NCBI GenBank assembly: GCA_002786065.1
Contig: NHNY01000033.1
Location: 186,001 to 250,000 of the forward strand
DNA from: Microcyclospora pomicola
Lineage: Eukaryota > Ascomycota > Dothideomycetes > Capnodiales
Direction of reading: 5' to 3'
Length of the DNA: 64,000 nt
This document shows, in pieces, positions 24,392 to 35,078 of this stretch (within the stretch, counting starts at the first letter, position 1; each line of letters begins with the position of its first letter). Both the position numbers and the translations under genes were made by a program. The notes beneath the pieces are model-generated. The model saw only the letters and a list, made by a program, of their open reading frames with translations. It did not search any database and was not told the DNA's origin.

Positions 24392-26130
24392 GATGGCGAT
24401 GTGCTCGGTGGTCTGATGAGGGAATGAGATTGACGAGTAGAAGCTCCTCTAATAGGATTACGATACAATGCGACGAGACGGAAGACGAAGCAGAAACAAC
24501 GCGACCAGGATCAGAGCTTGCAGGATATATACTCTCATCATCCGTCCCGGAGACCAAATGTAAGCATACGCTAGTCACGTCGCTCGTGGGGAAAGGTCTC
24601 CACTCCGGGGACAAGGTTCGAGAGGATGAGTGGAGTGGTTCGGCCCAATGGAAGCAAATCTGTCCGCTAAGTCGTCGGCAGCGTGACTGAATGCACGAGC
24701 TGGCCCTGTGCGCGCAATAGAGTCCGTGGTTGGCGCCAATAATGACACATCCATCTCGATTGGGTTTGGGGATGTTCGCCCGAGAAATGACCAGGATCTG
24801 GCGGTCGGTGGTGGAGTACAGAGGTACGGTGCATGTGTCTCGGGATGGCGAATGCCTGGCACGGTGGGACTGTCAGACGGCCATATTCTTCGACATAACC
24901 CATCGCCAGCAGTCCATAAAGCAGATTGGAGCTTCATCAGAGCGGCCTCATTTCCCTGCAGCTGCAACGCTGCGAAGAGTGGCACGCGTGAGGGACGTGA
25001 TTACATATTGTGCCCCGGATCGACAGCGGATGATGATGAATTGCAGCGGGTGACGTCTGATCGCTCCAGCATCACGCCCAATCCGGCCAAGTGAATCGGC
25101 AGGATCATTGCACATTCGTTATCCCATCGTCTGGAGCCGCGTAACCGGAGATCGTCCCATCTTCTGGCGCATCCTGGACCAGCAAACAACGCTTGAGGCA
25201 CATATCGACGCTGCGCAGGGGGCGGCAGTGTGCTGTCATCGTCCCGTATGTGTATTGTTGCAGCTGGCTTTCGTGGCACTGGCTGGGCTTGTCCAGAACC
25301 CCTGGACGTCGTCCATTCATCTTCGACTAACCTCGTCTGCGGCTCTCGGTCCAGCAAAGATCAGCAGAATGGGTGCTCCGGTCATGCGGCCGGGCCAGAA
25401 TTCCAAATGACCCCGTCGGCAGTCGGTTCGAGGGAGATTGCTTGGAGATGGACCGAGTGCGCGAATGTCACTGCATCCAGCGAACCATAACCGACTCAAG
25501 GCGGCGCCAAGACTGGGGATGGGTCCACCCGACCTTTACAGTATTGACATGTCCCGATGAACATTACCTCATTCATCAGCACCATCAATGCCGTTCCTAC
25601 AGCGATTCTTTCTGCTAGGTTGGAGTATAGCAAGATCTGGACCCATCCTCTCCTTCTCATTGGAGCCGACACCAGACACAGCAGAGTTACAATGCTGAAT
25701 TGGGGTTGACCACGAAACTCCTACATGAGTATGTGCAGCATTCCAGACCTTCATGTACACTGCATGTACCGATGCCATAGTGGAAATGATGATTGCTTGG
25801 TACCTGTAGCTCACATCTGCGAGCTGCTACAACACGTCCACCTCCGTCGAGCGGTCCCGTTCAATGCCTCTTCATTGACCCGAGAGCATGTCCTTCTTGT
25901 GCTAAAACACATTCCTCGCTTCTGAGCTGCACTTATTGGGATGCATGATATGAATCTCCCATCCCTCGTCTGGTGCATCATCTAGCTGACAAGCGTGGCA
26001 TCACCGCTTTTGCGACTTCGCAACGATGCGCGTAAATGCTTTGCTCGTCTAGATCGAAATGCTGCGCTGGTGATTCGTGAACAGCGACAATAACTCCGAT
26101 CCGTGCCTGGCGGTCAACATCATCCACAGC
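24392..26130. other. Intergenic, no supported gene
   Basis: The upstream region of the transporter, then about 1.5 kb in which open frames are short and without good starts. Nothing recognised. Confidence 0.45.
24526..24531 (-). promoter_or_regulatory. TATA-like element of the transporter gene
   Basis: TATATA about 135 bp upstream of the ATG at 24391, in a position usual for mould TATA boxes. Confidence 0.35.
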
Positions 26131-27096
26131 CTACCACGCCGAAGTCCATCCTCCATCTGCCGTCAAAGCTGCTCCGTTCACCACCTCCGCCGCATCACTG
26201 CAGAGATATGAGACGAGCTTTGCCACTTGGTCCAGCTTGCAATCGGGCATCGCTTCCTCAGGATCTTCGACCGGAACAAAATCAGCATCGTTGCGTGTCT
26301 AGCCCCTCCCCAGCGCGACCTAGACTTACAGTTCTTCTGAAAATGTCCCAGACCCTCCATGTTCAAGCCATTCGCGAATGCGCTCGCAATGTTCGTCCTC
26401 ATGCTTCCCGCAAGCTATCGCAATGGTCTAGTCAGCAAGACATCCGCGGCTTGGGGTTTCTTCTCATCATGCTCACAATTGCGTTGCAGCGAATGTTCTT
26501 GCTCCGGTAGTACGATGCCGTGTTCCGCGTCAACCCGATCAGTCCATGTTTCGACGATGTATACGCCGCTCCTGTAGGTCGCTCATCAGTCCGCGTCGCT
26601 CAGCACCACCCATTCAATCATCCTCACCTGCTGTGAACCCCCGGACCCCTGCAATCGACGAGATGTTCACGATCGCCCCCTTCTTCCCCTCCGCCAGCCA
26701 CGCCGTAACCGCCCGCTGCGTGATCATCATCGGAGCCGTCAAGTTGACCGCGATCACTTTATCCCACAGCGCCTTGTTCACCGTCCCTGCCGGGTCGAAC
26801 TGATCCACGATTCCCGCCGAGTTGACGACATAATCCAGCCCGCCGAACTTCGCCTTGGCCTGTGCGAACAGATCGTCCAATGCAGCCTCGGATGTGATGT
26901 CGGCGTTGACGACCAACGTGCATTCCGGATATGCGGCGCTCACTTTCGAGGTGAAGTCCGCGATCAGATCGGGGTTGATGTCGCAGACCACGACATTGGC
27001 ACCTTCGAGGAGGAAGTGCTCGGCGATCGCGCGACCCAATCCACCGCAGGCGCCGGAGATGAACGCCGTCTTCTGTGCATGCGGGACCTGTTCCAT
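26131..27096 (-). CDS. Short-chain dehydrogenase/reductase (classical SDR)
   Basis: Four exons (27096-26628, 26571-26477, 26414-26330, 26264-26131) encode 260 residues. The Rossmann NAD(P)-binding motif is SGACGGLGRAIA near residue 14. The structural NxAG is NSAGI, the catalytic serine lies in NISSIAG (146/147) and the YxxxK pair is YTSSK (Tyr160, Lys164). The tail EVVNGAALTADGG is the usual C-terminal SDR pattern. The third intron (65 nt) has donor GTAAGTC, a GCTGAT branch site and a TCGAAG acceptor. Reading through it breaks the frame. I chose the ATG at 27096 for its A at -3; an in-frame ATG at 27126 would add ten residues. It resembles 3-oxoacyl reductase-type SDRs, but the substrate cannot be inferred. 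Confidence 0.88.
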
Positions 27097-27126
27097 CGTT
27101 GTGGTGGCTGATACCTCCCGTTTCAT

Positions 27127-28263
27127 GCGATGGATGTCCTTCTGATCGTCCGTCACGCGGTTTGTGATCCGGTCAGCCCAAAACAATGTGTCAAGCAGGA
27201 TGTCGTCAAAGCCACCAACGAAGAAGTTGCAGTCTGCCCATCCACGTAGTTCTCGAGCAGAGTGGACCGCAGCTCTTATAGTCCTACAATATCACACCAG
27301 ATGCTTTAAGCCTCGTGCATGTTGCATGCATGAGGGCATGCCGCTTCCGAATCCGAAGCTCGTAACTCTCGCATTCTCCCCTCGTCTTCACACCACTCCA
27401 CTTTCCGGTCTTGCTACACCACCTCACTACTGCTATACTGCCGGATACGAAGATCTCACGACTCATCGCCGCGTTGCCACGTTACCTTGCCACGTTATCT
27501 TCTCTGTGCCATGTGCTCTATCGTAGAGGTGTGCTGTGACGATGGTGGGGTGGATACACTTCTATCTACGTGGATGTGCACGCGTACAGTGAACTCTGAT
27601 TGCCGATGTAGAGATTCCCCCACTTCACACGTACCCGCATGTATATCCACAACTCAGCACACGTACGCTATCGACGAGCTGCAGCACGTTCTTTCATAGA
27701 ACATTCGTGTTTCGTATATCTCGCATCGCCCATCGAAGGTCTATGCTAATAAGCTCTTCAAACGTCACACGCCACGCGAGTCATACTGTTCATTGACCTG
27801 GCTCACTCGCGTAGAGGAGGAGAGTATAGATTTGGACGTTTCCATGAATAAGTCCATGTTGGCTATAGCGTGGTTGAGAACGTTGCCGATGCAGTTGGTG
27901 GGAGGAAGCTGGTAGATAAGGTAGATTGGGGGGTTGGACGGAGCGAGAGGGACGAAGGTAGGTAGAATGGCCATGTGTAGCTAAGTGCATGCCTGAGACA
28001 CATGCACACGTGCATGGCACATGGTACAGTCGTCCTGGCGATCTATTCGGGATGTGGTACTTCGGTTGGCGGAACGAGATCGATTGAGTTCTGACGTAGA
28101 GCTGATATTCCAAGACTTTCGATCATTTCCATACCTTACCTATACCTCTGAGGACTTCGCCACTTCCATACGATGGTTTCAGTGACAAAATCGATGTAGA
28201 ACGTCCTAACCAACAACAAAGCTCGTTTATCTACCCAAAGTCCCACCCCAATGATGTTCAGCC
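27127..28263. other. Intergenic, no supported gene
   Basis: Upstream region of the SDR gene and the 3' flank of the OXNAD1-like gene. Some GCATGCATG words near 27310-27340; nothing else seen. Confidence 0.5.
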
Positions 28264-29418
28264 TCACCACCACTTCTCACACAACACCCGCTCGTCCGCC
28301 ATGCCGACCTGCTTCTGCGCCAACGCGACCAGCTCGTCCGTAAACTTAGGCGGCCCACACACATACGCCACCGTGCCCGCGCGATCCTGCTCCGGGCCGT
28401 ACACGCTCTGCTGGAACCCGCTGAGCGCCTCCGCCACGTCCGCCTCGCCGATGCGCTTGGCGAACGTGCGGTTCGGGAACTTGCCGTGGTCGATCACGCC
28501 GTCCTCCCCGGTGCCGGTCAGGAACAGACTCAGCGTCACGTTGGCGTCGCCTTCGATCCCCACGAGATCCATGAGGCGCGGCAGGAAGAGGATGCGCTGC
28601 GCGTCCATCTCCGGGGACGATTTCGTGCCGTAGAGGAAATGGACTTCGCGCGGGCGCCGGCCGGTCTTGATCAGATGCGCGAAGATGGAGATCAACGGGC
28701 TGGATGTGACAGTGTCAGTAACTTGAGCGATATGTTGTGCAGGGCTAGAACTGTATACTTAATCCCCACGCCGCCAGCAATGAGCACCAGCCGGTCGATC
28801 GCAGCCGTGTCCAGCGCCGGTGGTGGCCAGGTGAAGCTGCCGCCCACGCGAACGACCAGCTGCGAGCCGAGGATCTCCGCCTCGGGCTTCCAGAACCATT
28901 GTGCGGGCGGGTTGCGGCTTTTCTGCACTGCGAGCTCCAGATATGGTGGCAAATGCTTCGACGGCCGTGCCTCGCCCGGTGTCGAGGTGATGGTGAAGCC
29001 ACCGGCTGATCGAAGGCCGGGGATGAACGTATCGAGCCATTGGCCTGGTGAGAACTTTACTGCCGTCTCAATCAGTCTAGATCTTATTGAATGAAATTGT
29101 TCAGGAAAGCTTGGGGGATGAGCTTCGAACCTTGATAGTACGATTGTGGTCGACAGCTTGCAGACGAAGCAGCCGTATGTTCTCGTTGACTTCTCGGATG
29201 TGCGATAGTATCACCGGCTCAAGTTGATTCTCGCGCGGTTCTGTGGCAGTGCGCTGCTCGTGAGGGATCGAGTCGGAGACGGTCGCCATCCTACGTAGCG
29301 ATTGAGGCGCCGTGCACCTAAAGTTGGTCGGGACTATGCAGCTGCGGAGCTGACGGACATGTGCACATCCTACATTCTCCGAGCTGCGGACTGTGCGAGC
29401 TGTGATGCCGGACAACAT
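28264..29418 (-). CDS. OXNAD1-like FAD/NAD(P)-binding oxidoreductase
   Basis: Three exons: 29418-29131, 29054-28759 and 28699-28264. The protein has the ferredoxin-reductase fold. The FAD-binding part contains IKFSPGQWLDTFIP and GGFTITSTPG. The NAD(P)-binding part contains LIAGGVGINPLISI and ends with the pattern VAYVCGPPKFTDELV. Splicing is supported by AAG|GTTCGA…TAAAG|TTC and by AA|GTATAC…CCAG|C, which restore GINPLIS exactly. I placed the start at 29418, giving 339 residues with an Arg/Ser-rich N-terminus (seven Arg, one Glu in 43) that could be a mitochondrial presequence. An ATG at 29289 with good context would give a 296-residue form starting MATVSDSIPHEQ. The physiological electron acceptor is unknown. 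Confidence 0.85.
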
Positions 29419-29644
29419 GACTGCTCGTATCAAAAGGCCATTGTTGCATTCGAGGTATTGACGTGCTTGATAGTGATGTGGTCCGTGCACAACCTGAGGT
29501 CCGCATTTCACATCCTGACGGATACATGAGATCAAGACCTAAAAGCCAGCTAGATTCAGTCCGTTATACATTAAGACTATATCGAGAATCAAAAGGAAAT
29601 GCAGTGCAATGTCGCTGAAACGCTAGAAGAACGGTGACCATTCC

Positions 29645-32152
29645 TCATGCCTCCGGCGACCGTCGCTTCTTGAGTACATCAGCACGTAATTCAAACTCTC
29701 GAGACACTTGACCATCCCCTGTTACCTCATTTCGCGTAAGAGTGGATTCTGGCGGATGTCCCAGTGTCTCCTCCGGGACGACAGTCTCGTCGTCGGTCTG
29801 CCTCTCATTCTCCGTCACTTCAAAGTCGTCCTCGGTAGCAAATTCATCAAGCTCAGTCTCGTCAACATCATCCCAGAAAACACCCGATTGACGCACAAGT
29901 TCGTCCAACGCACTACCGCGTCGTCGGCGTCCCAACAGCGCTCCTTGTGAACCTGCGAGCGTCGGCACTTCTGATTTATCACCCGCCATAGGCGATGGAG
30001 ATCGCATCCGCGAGCCAAACCATTCAGAGAACCGTTTGCTGATTGAAGGCGATTCGGCGCGAGAATGCGAGAAGGGTGACAGATGCTCTCGCGAGGGCGA
30101 ATCCATGCCCATCGGGATCTCGACCGTGCCATCGCCCATTCTAGCGGCGTCAAGCAGATCCTGCAAATCCTCCGCGGATAGGTAGCCTCGCAACCTTCGA
30201 TCAGGCATGGGTGTCGGTAGAGGTTGGTCTTGTGGTCTGTATTTCTCACGTGCTTCTTCGATGACCTTTTCAATCGCCATGCGATTTGCGATGAACTTCA
30301 CATTAGGCCACGCTGCAAGCTGACCAACATGAATCATGCGTGCTAACCGTTCCATATCAGGGTCAGATAGGATGTTCCAGTAGTCGCTGATAATAGTTTT
30401 CGGCCAGATAGTAATGGTGCCATTGAACCTTTGTAGCCATAGCATAGACCAGTCTTGCCCAAGTGGTCGTGGTAACAATTCCAGATGTCGCAGCACCTTG
30501 AGCCACTTGGTGAGATCCAGCTTGAGGTACTGCTCAATCGCCGAGCCGAGGAAGCCACCCCGCCAGCCTCGACCTCGTCGATGGGTGACAGGACTGCCTA
30601 CCGTGCCTCGCGAAGAAAAGAAAAACAGATTGATGTGTGGGTTGACCTGACTGACGATGCTGAAGTTGACGTTGAAATGTAGATTGAGAGACTTAAGAGG
30701 GATGTCCGTCCGAAGTGAGCCGTCCTTCCACTTATGACCGAAACTGTATGGTTCCAGTCGACCATCTGCAGTCTTGCGCATCAACACGACGGGGTTGAGG
30801 ATACCTGGTACGGCAGCTGATGCCAGCACTGCGGACCAGATCACACAATCAGGAGATGTTCGGTAATTTGCCAGGATGTTCGGCGAGTGTGGGTTGGATG
30901 GCACACATGTCACGTTCAGGATACGACCTGTCCGCTCATACGCTTCTCTGAACGTCAAGCTACCATGACAGAACCAAGCACATCGCTTCGCCCAATCGAC
31001 CGAGTCGAAGCGAGCACCCGTGCGCCACCAGCGTTTCATCCATACCCACGTCTTGTCTTGACATGCATTAATGCGGGATGCGAGTGCTGGAACTAGGAGC
31101 TTCTTCAACTCTTCGTCTGTTCTGGTCGTCAACAACGCGGCGACAAGGGCACCTCCAGACGTTCCAGTAATGATGGTCGGCAGGAGTGCAGCATCCTGAA
31201 GAGCTTTCCCAATACCAAAGTGATAATATGCAAAGGTGGCTCCACCACTCAGGCACAGCGCTGTGCGGCCGAAATTCGTCGAGAGATGTTGTGTAAGATC
31301 TCTCTTGTCTTGTGGCGTGAGTTGCTCAGATTCGAACAAGAACTTCAACGAAATCGCCACCTCGTCGACAAAGTGCTGGACAAGGTCTTTCGTTCCGTGG
31401 TAGGTTTCGCTATACAGCCTAGGGTTTTCGAACCCGGCAAAGTTGTTCTTCGCGCAACCTTCAACGATCCCACGCAGTTCTGCGATCGGCGGCTTCCCAA
31501 CACGACTGGTCTTCGCTTTGTACTCTTCAGCACGCTTCCTGGCTTTTGCCATTGATGTTGTCACCCGCTTTATGGTCGCTGAATCGTAGTACGCATAATC
31601 ATCCTCCGCTTTCCACGTGTCCCCGCCTAGATGGTGATCTAGCTCCTCCGCTGCTTTCACCCAATCTTCATAGCTAGTCGAGCATCTCATCCGCTTCCTC
31701 AAGCGATGTCTGGTGCCTCTCCATGTAACCAGCCGCTCGTAGGCCCAGATGTACAGACGGGTGACCAGATAAGAAAGACCCAGGAAGAATATCCAGCCAA
31801 ATACTACAATCAAGAACGGGTATTTGACGAGTCCATACGTCCATCCTTCTCGAGTCTCGTCTCTGCCCCTCGCCGACTTCTTCTTTCGTTTTGTAGCTTT
31901 GCGTGATCTGCCCTTGACCTTTTGCCGTACCGGCTTCCAGTCGTTGATGGCAGTGATGAATTCAGGCTCTTGCTTCACGTTTAGGAGGTTCTCTTCTGAG
32001 GGTGAAGTCTCTGGTGCTGCTAGAGCCGAGGCGAAGGCAAGTATATCATCCGGATTAACGAAGTCGTTGTCGTAGTCTGGGAGCTGCTCAACATCCCAAG
32101 CGGCTCGATCGGAGACAGAAGGCCCGTCGGTGGCTTTGCGAGAGTCGGCCAT
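29645..32152 (-). CDS. Patatin-like lipase (fungal PLPL/Tgl3-5 type)
   Basis: A single exon encodes 835 residues. The family hydrolyses triacylglycerol or phospholipid with a Ser-Asp dyad. Visible here are the oxyanion loop LSGGATFAYYHFGIG, the nucleophile elbow GTSGGALVA (Ser332) and the aspartate motif KDGSLR (Asp477). A hydrophobic segment at about 110-136 (YPFLIVVFGWIFFLGLSYLV) would anchor it to the ER or lipid droplets. The conserved core LRRPL-like C-terminal half (LGSAIEQYLKLDLTKWLKVL, RPLGQDW) is typical of fungal Tgl-type proteins. The last 200 residues are acidic and Ser-rich. I chose the ATG at 32152; the frame is open nine codons further up but without an ATG. It is divergent from QRI7, with 299 bp between the starts. 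Confidence 0.92.
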   Translation of the reverse strand: MADSRKATDGPSVSDRAAWDVEQLPDYDNDFVNPDDILAFASALAAPETSPSEENLLNVKQEPEFITAINDWKPVRQKVKGRSRKATKRKKKSARGRDETREGWTYGLVKYPFLIVVFGWIFFLGLSYLVTRLYIWAYERLVTWRGTRHRLRKRMRCSTSYEDWVKAAEELDHHLGGDTWKAEDDYAYYDSATIKRVTTSMAKARKRAEEYKAKTSRVGKPPIAELRGIVEGCAKNNFAGFENPRLYSETYHGTKDLVQHFVDEVAISLKFLFESEQLTPQDKRDLTQHLSTNFGRTALCLSGGATFAYYHFGIGKALQDAALLPTIITGTSGGALVAALLTTRTDEELKKLLVPALASRINACQDKTWVWMKRWWRTGARFDSVDWAKRCAWFCHGSLTFREAYERTGRILNVTCVPSNPHSPNILANYRTSPDCVIWSAVLASAAVPGILNPVVLMRKTADGRLEPYSFGHKWKDGSLRTDIPLKSLNLHFNVNFSIVSQVNPHINLFFFSSRGTVGSPVTHRRGRGWRGGFLGSAIEQYLKLDLTKWLKVLRHLELLPRPLGQDWSMLWLQRFNGTITIWPKTIISDYWNILSDPDMERLARMIHVGQLAAWPNVKFIANRMAIEKVIEEAREKYRPQDQPLPTPMPDRRLRGYLSAEDLQDLLDAARMGDGTVEIPMGMDSPSREHLSPFSHSRAESPSISKRFSEWFGSRMRSPSPMAGDKSEVPTLAGSQGALLGRRRRGSALDELVRQSGVFWDDVDETELDEFATEDDFEVTENERQTDDETVVPEETLGHPPESTLTRNEVTGDGQVSREFELRADVLKKRRSPEA

Positions 32153-32451
32153 GTTGAGTCGCAGCAGAGTCCACGGCACGAAGGTCCACCATGAGAAAGT
32201 GTTGGGGTAATCAGCAATGGCAAGCCTTCAAGTACCTATATATCACATGCATGATCGGCACATTCAGCAGTTCCGCTGGTGGACAACTCACTGCAGCTTG
32301 GGATACGCGAAGGTCATCGTCATCGCGCAGCCCGAAGCCGGTCCGGTCCGCACATGTGTGTATAGATCCCTTTCACATGTGAAACTCCAGCACTTCTGGC
32401 ATCTAGATACATCTCTCTATCGACATGATCCTCTTCTCATCGTGAACTTGC
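32153..32451. promoter_or_regulatory. Shared promoter region of patatin lipase and QRI7
   Basis: Only 299 bp separate two divergent ATGs, so both core promoters must lie here. It contains TATATATC at about 32237-32244, and CACATG words at 32247-32252, 32350-32355 and 32375-32380. No operator can be assigned. Confidence 0.5.
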
Positions 32452-33840
32452 ATGCCGATTCATCATCATCTAAGGACTCAGCTATGGCGCACACAAGTAT
32501 CGAATTCTGTTCGATACTGTGGCCGACGATGGCAGTCCAACTACAAGTCTGTGCTCGCCATCGAATCCTCCTGTGATGACACTTCCGTGGCGGTCGTGAG
32601 CTACAGCCAAAAGGATCCGGACACTATCGCGCTGAAGACACATTTCCATAAGAAGATTACGGCAAACAGCGATGCCTACCAGGGTATCCATCCGATTGTC
32701 GCATTGGAATCTCACCAAGCAAATCTCGCACCCTTGATTCAGGAATGCCTGGCGGACACCGAAGTCATCAAATGTCTGGACGCAACGAATGGGGGTCGTC
32801 CAACGTTTGTGGCCGCCACGCGTGGTCCTGGAATGCGCAGCAATCTGGCGGTCGGTTTAGACACAGGCAAAGCTCTGGCAGTCGCCTGGAGGGTGCCTTT
32901 TCTTGGAGTCCATCATATGCAAGCGCATGCCCTGACGCCACGTCTGATGCATGCTTCCGCGAACCAGGAAGCTTCCTCAGGGAGGGCATGGACACCGCAT
33001 CAGCCAAAGTTTCCTTTCTTGACAGTTCTGGCAAGTGGTGGGCACACTATGCTCATCGATTCTGCAAGTCTTACCTCACATTCCATCCTCGCGGAAACAC
33101 AAGACATTGCTCTGGGGGATTACCTGGACAAGTGTGCGCGGAACATTCTCCCACCCCAGCTTCTTCAAACACCGTTCGGGCGGGCACTGGAAGAGTTCGC
33201 CTTTCCGGACGTCACCAACAACGGCGACGTGTACGGCTATGTAGCCCCACCCCGTCGACAAGAAGAGCTCGAACGTCGAAAGACATCATGGGGTTGGTCC
33301 CTCGCGCCTCCGCTTTGTGAAAGCAATGGTAGAGACAAGTCCTCTAAGCGCATGGTCTACTCTTTTGCAGGTCTCCAAAGCTACATCGAGCGAATGGTTC
33401 AGCCTGCGTCGGCATTGACGGAGTCTGGCTCGAATATGAGTGTAGATGAGCGGCGAGAATTAGCTCGAGAAGCGCAACGCGTCGCATTCGAGCACTTGGC
33501 ATCACGTATCTTGCTCTATCTCAAGTCAACGAAAACTTGGCAAGGGAACACGATTGTAGTGTCTGGGGGTGTGGCGTCGAACAAGTTCCTACGACACGTC
33601 CTAAGAAAATTTCTGGATGCGCGAGGCTACAACCACATCATCCTCTCCTTCCCACCAATCGAGCTGTGCACCGACAATGCATTGATGATAGCATGGGCTG
33701 GCATCGAAATGTACGAAGCTGGTTATCGCACCAGTCTCGGCGTTGGGCCGATCCGAAAGTGGTCGCTGGACCCGCGAGCGTCGGATGGAGGGATACTGGG
33801 AGTCGGCGGGTGGTCTACAACGACAGCAAACGAGGATTGA
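32452..33840 (+). CDS. QRI7: Mitochondrial tRNA N6-adenosine threonylcarbamoyltransferase (Qri7/OSGEPL1)
   Basis: A single exon encodes 462 residues. Qri7 transfers the threonylcarbamoyl group to A37 of ANN-decoding tRNAs in mitochondria (t6A). The TsaD/Kae1 fold is clear: LAIESSCDDTS (34-44), the metal-binding HMQAH (155-159), FLTVLASGGHT, the conserved IALGDYLDK, and VVSGGVASNKFLR with ELCTDNALMIAW near the end. The first 30 residues (RTQLWRTQVSNSVRYCGRRWQS) are basic and without acids, as for a mitochondrial presequence, which separates it from cytosolic Kae1. The loop RRQEELERRKTSWGW is typical of fungal Qri7. Its stop lies 8 nt from the stop of the convergent gene 33849-35078. Confidence 0.95.
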   Translation: MPIHHHLRTQLWRTQVSNSVRYCGRRWQSNYKSVLAIESSCDDTSVAVVSYSQKDPDTIALKTHFHKKITANSDAYQGIHPIVALESHQANLAPLIQECLADTEVIKCLDATNGGRPTFVAATRGPGMRSNLAVGLDTGKALAVAWRVPFLGVHHMQAHALTPRLMHASANQEASSGRAWTPHQPKFPFLTVLASGGHTMLIDSASLTSHSILAETQDIALGDYLDKCARNILPPQLLQTPFGRALEEFAFPDVTNNGDVYGYVAPPRRQEELERRKTSWGWSLAPPLCESNGRDKSSKRMVYSFAGLQSYIERMVQPASALTESGSNMSVDERRELAREAQRVAFEHLASRILLYLKSTKTWQGNTIVVSGGVASNKFLRHVLRKFLDARGYNHIILSFPPIELCTDNALMIAWAGIEMYEAGYRTSLGVGPIRKWSLDPRASDGGILGVGGWSTTTANED

Positions 33841-33848
33841 GATCTCAT

Positions 33849-35078
33849 TTACTCAGTCTTCTCCTTTCTCTTCTTCGTCCCTTCTGCCATCAACCTGGCG
33901 ACATCCTCGCTCGTCTTTCCTTGCACTCTGCTGTCAGTCTTCTCCTCTCCAAGCTCCGTCCCGTGCGCCACCAGCTCATACACATGCGCGATGCCTCTGA
34001 ATGGACTCTCTTCTGTGAGAAAGCCGCCGTCTGCCTCGAAAGTCTCAGCAATTTCGTCCATCTCCTTGACCCATCGGTATGCTTTGGGCGGCATAGCCAC
34101 CAAACCCCGTTCGGCCGATTTCAAGGATGCTGGGTTGAACCATTCTAGCTGCTGCTTAAGCTCTGGCAATACTTCCAGATTATGTGCGGTCGTGAATGAT
34201 TGGATAGCTAACGCGGTAAATCCCTTGGACAGCGCTGCGAAGCACATCTTTAATCCTGTTGCCGAGCCAATGGTGGCATTCAGATGATTCAAATTCAGCA
34301 CTTGCGCGAGTCGTTGATCCTCCACCTTGTGCGGACCCGAGACCGGGATCTTTGGGACGATCCAACTTCCGTCCTCTTGGGCATGTGGAGGCGCGCCGAT
34401 GATGCCGCCATCGATGTGGCGCACGTCGGGCGCACCTTTGCTAAAGTGCTCGTGGATGTCCCGCGCAGACTTCGGGCTGATAGCGTTGAGATCAAGGAAA
34501 TACAACGGACGCTCACGAGCGCTGTAGTCTTTATTGGTGGCTGCCGCGATGACCTTTTGCGCCGTAGCCAGCGCGTCTCGCGGCGGGACGATGGACAGTA
34601 TGTAGTCGGATTGATTGACCAGCTCGACGTCGGTTTGCAGAAGCTCGACCGCGGCGTTGCGTGCTCGCTCCTGAGTTGTTTGGCTGTGTTCGGTTCATAT
34701 CAACACTCAATCATTCATCTGTTATGTGTGGCGATGCTGAGCCCATCCCCGTGCTCGTCTTCCAAAGGCTTTATAATGGACATCTTCGTCTAAGGCATCC
34801 GACCTCAAGTATACATGGTGCCTGTCGTTTCACACAGGTAAAGTGGAACAGCTCACTTACCTTCGCTCCGACACATTCGTCACGACCCGGAACCCATTCT
34901 TGATCAGCAGCCGCGCAAGCCCCGCGCCCATGTCGCCGATGGACAGCACTCCCACAGTCGAGAGATGTCCCGGGGGTGCTGAAGTGTGGGACGACATGCT
35001 GTAATAACGTCTTGGATTCAACGGTGTCTTCTTCGTTATAATGAAGCTCAGTTGTAGTTGTAGGGTTCGGAGGAACAT
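33849..35078 (-). CDS. 6-phosphogluconate-dehydrogenase-like NAD(P)-binding protein (DUF1932 type)
   Basis: Two exons (35078-34861 and 34683-33849) give 350 residues. The intron is 177 nt, with donor GTAAGT and acceptor CACAG. It joins VSER to SQTTQERARNAAVELLQTD. The N-terminal Rossmann domain reads STVGVLSIGDMGAGLARLL and later YILSIVPPRDALATAQKV. The middle contains YFLDLNAISP and HIDGGIIGAPP, characteristic of the beta-hydroxyacid dehydrogenase superfamily; the C-terminal helical half fits the DUF1932 group. The first 27 residues (MFLRTLQLQLSFIITKKTPL then NPRRYYS) look like a mitochondrial presequence with a cleavage-site-like RRYYS. A shorter form could start at 34997 (MSSHTSAPP). The substrate is unknown. 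Confidence 0.87.
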
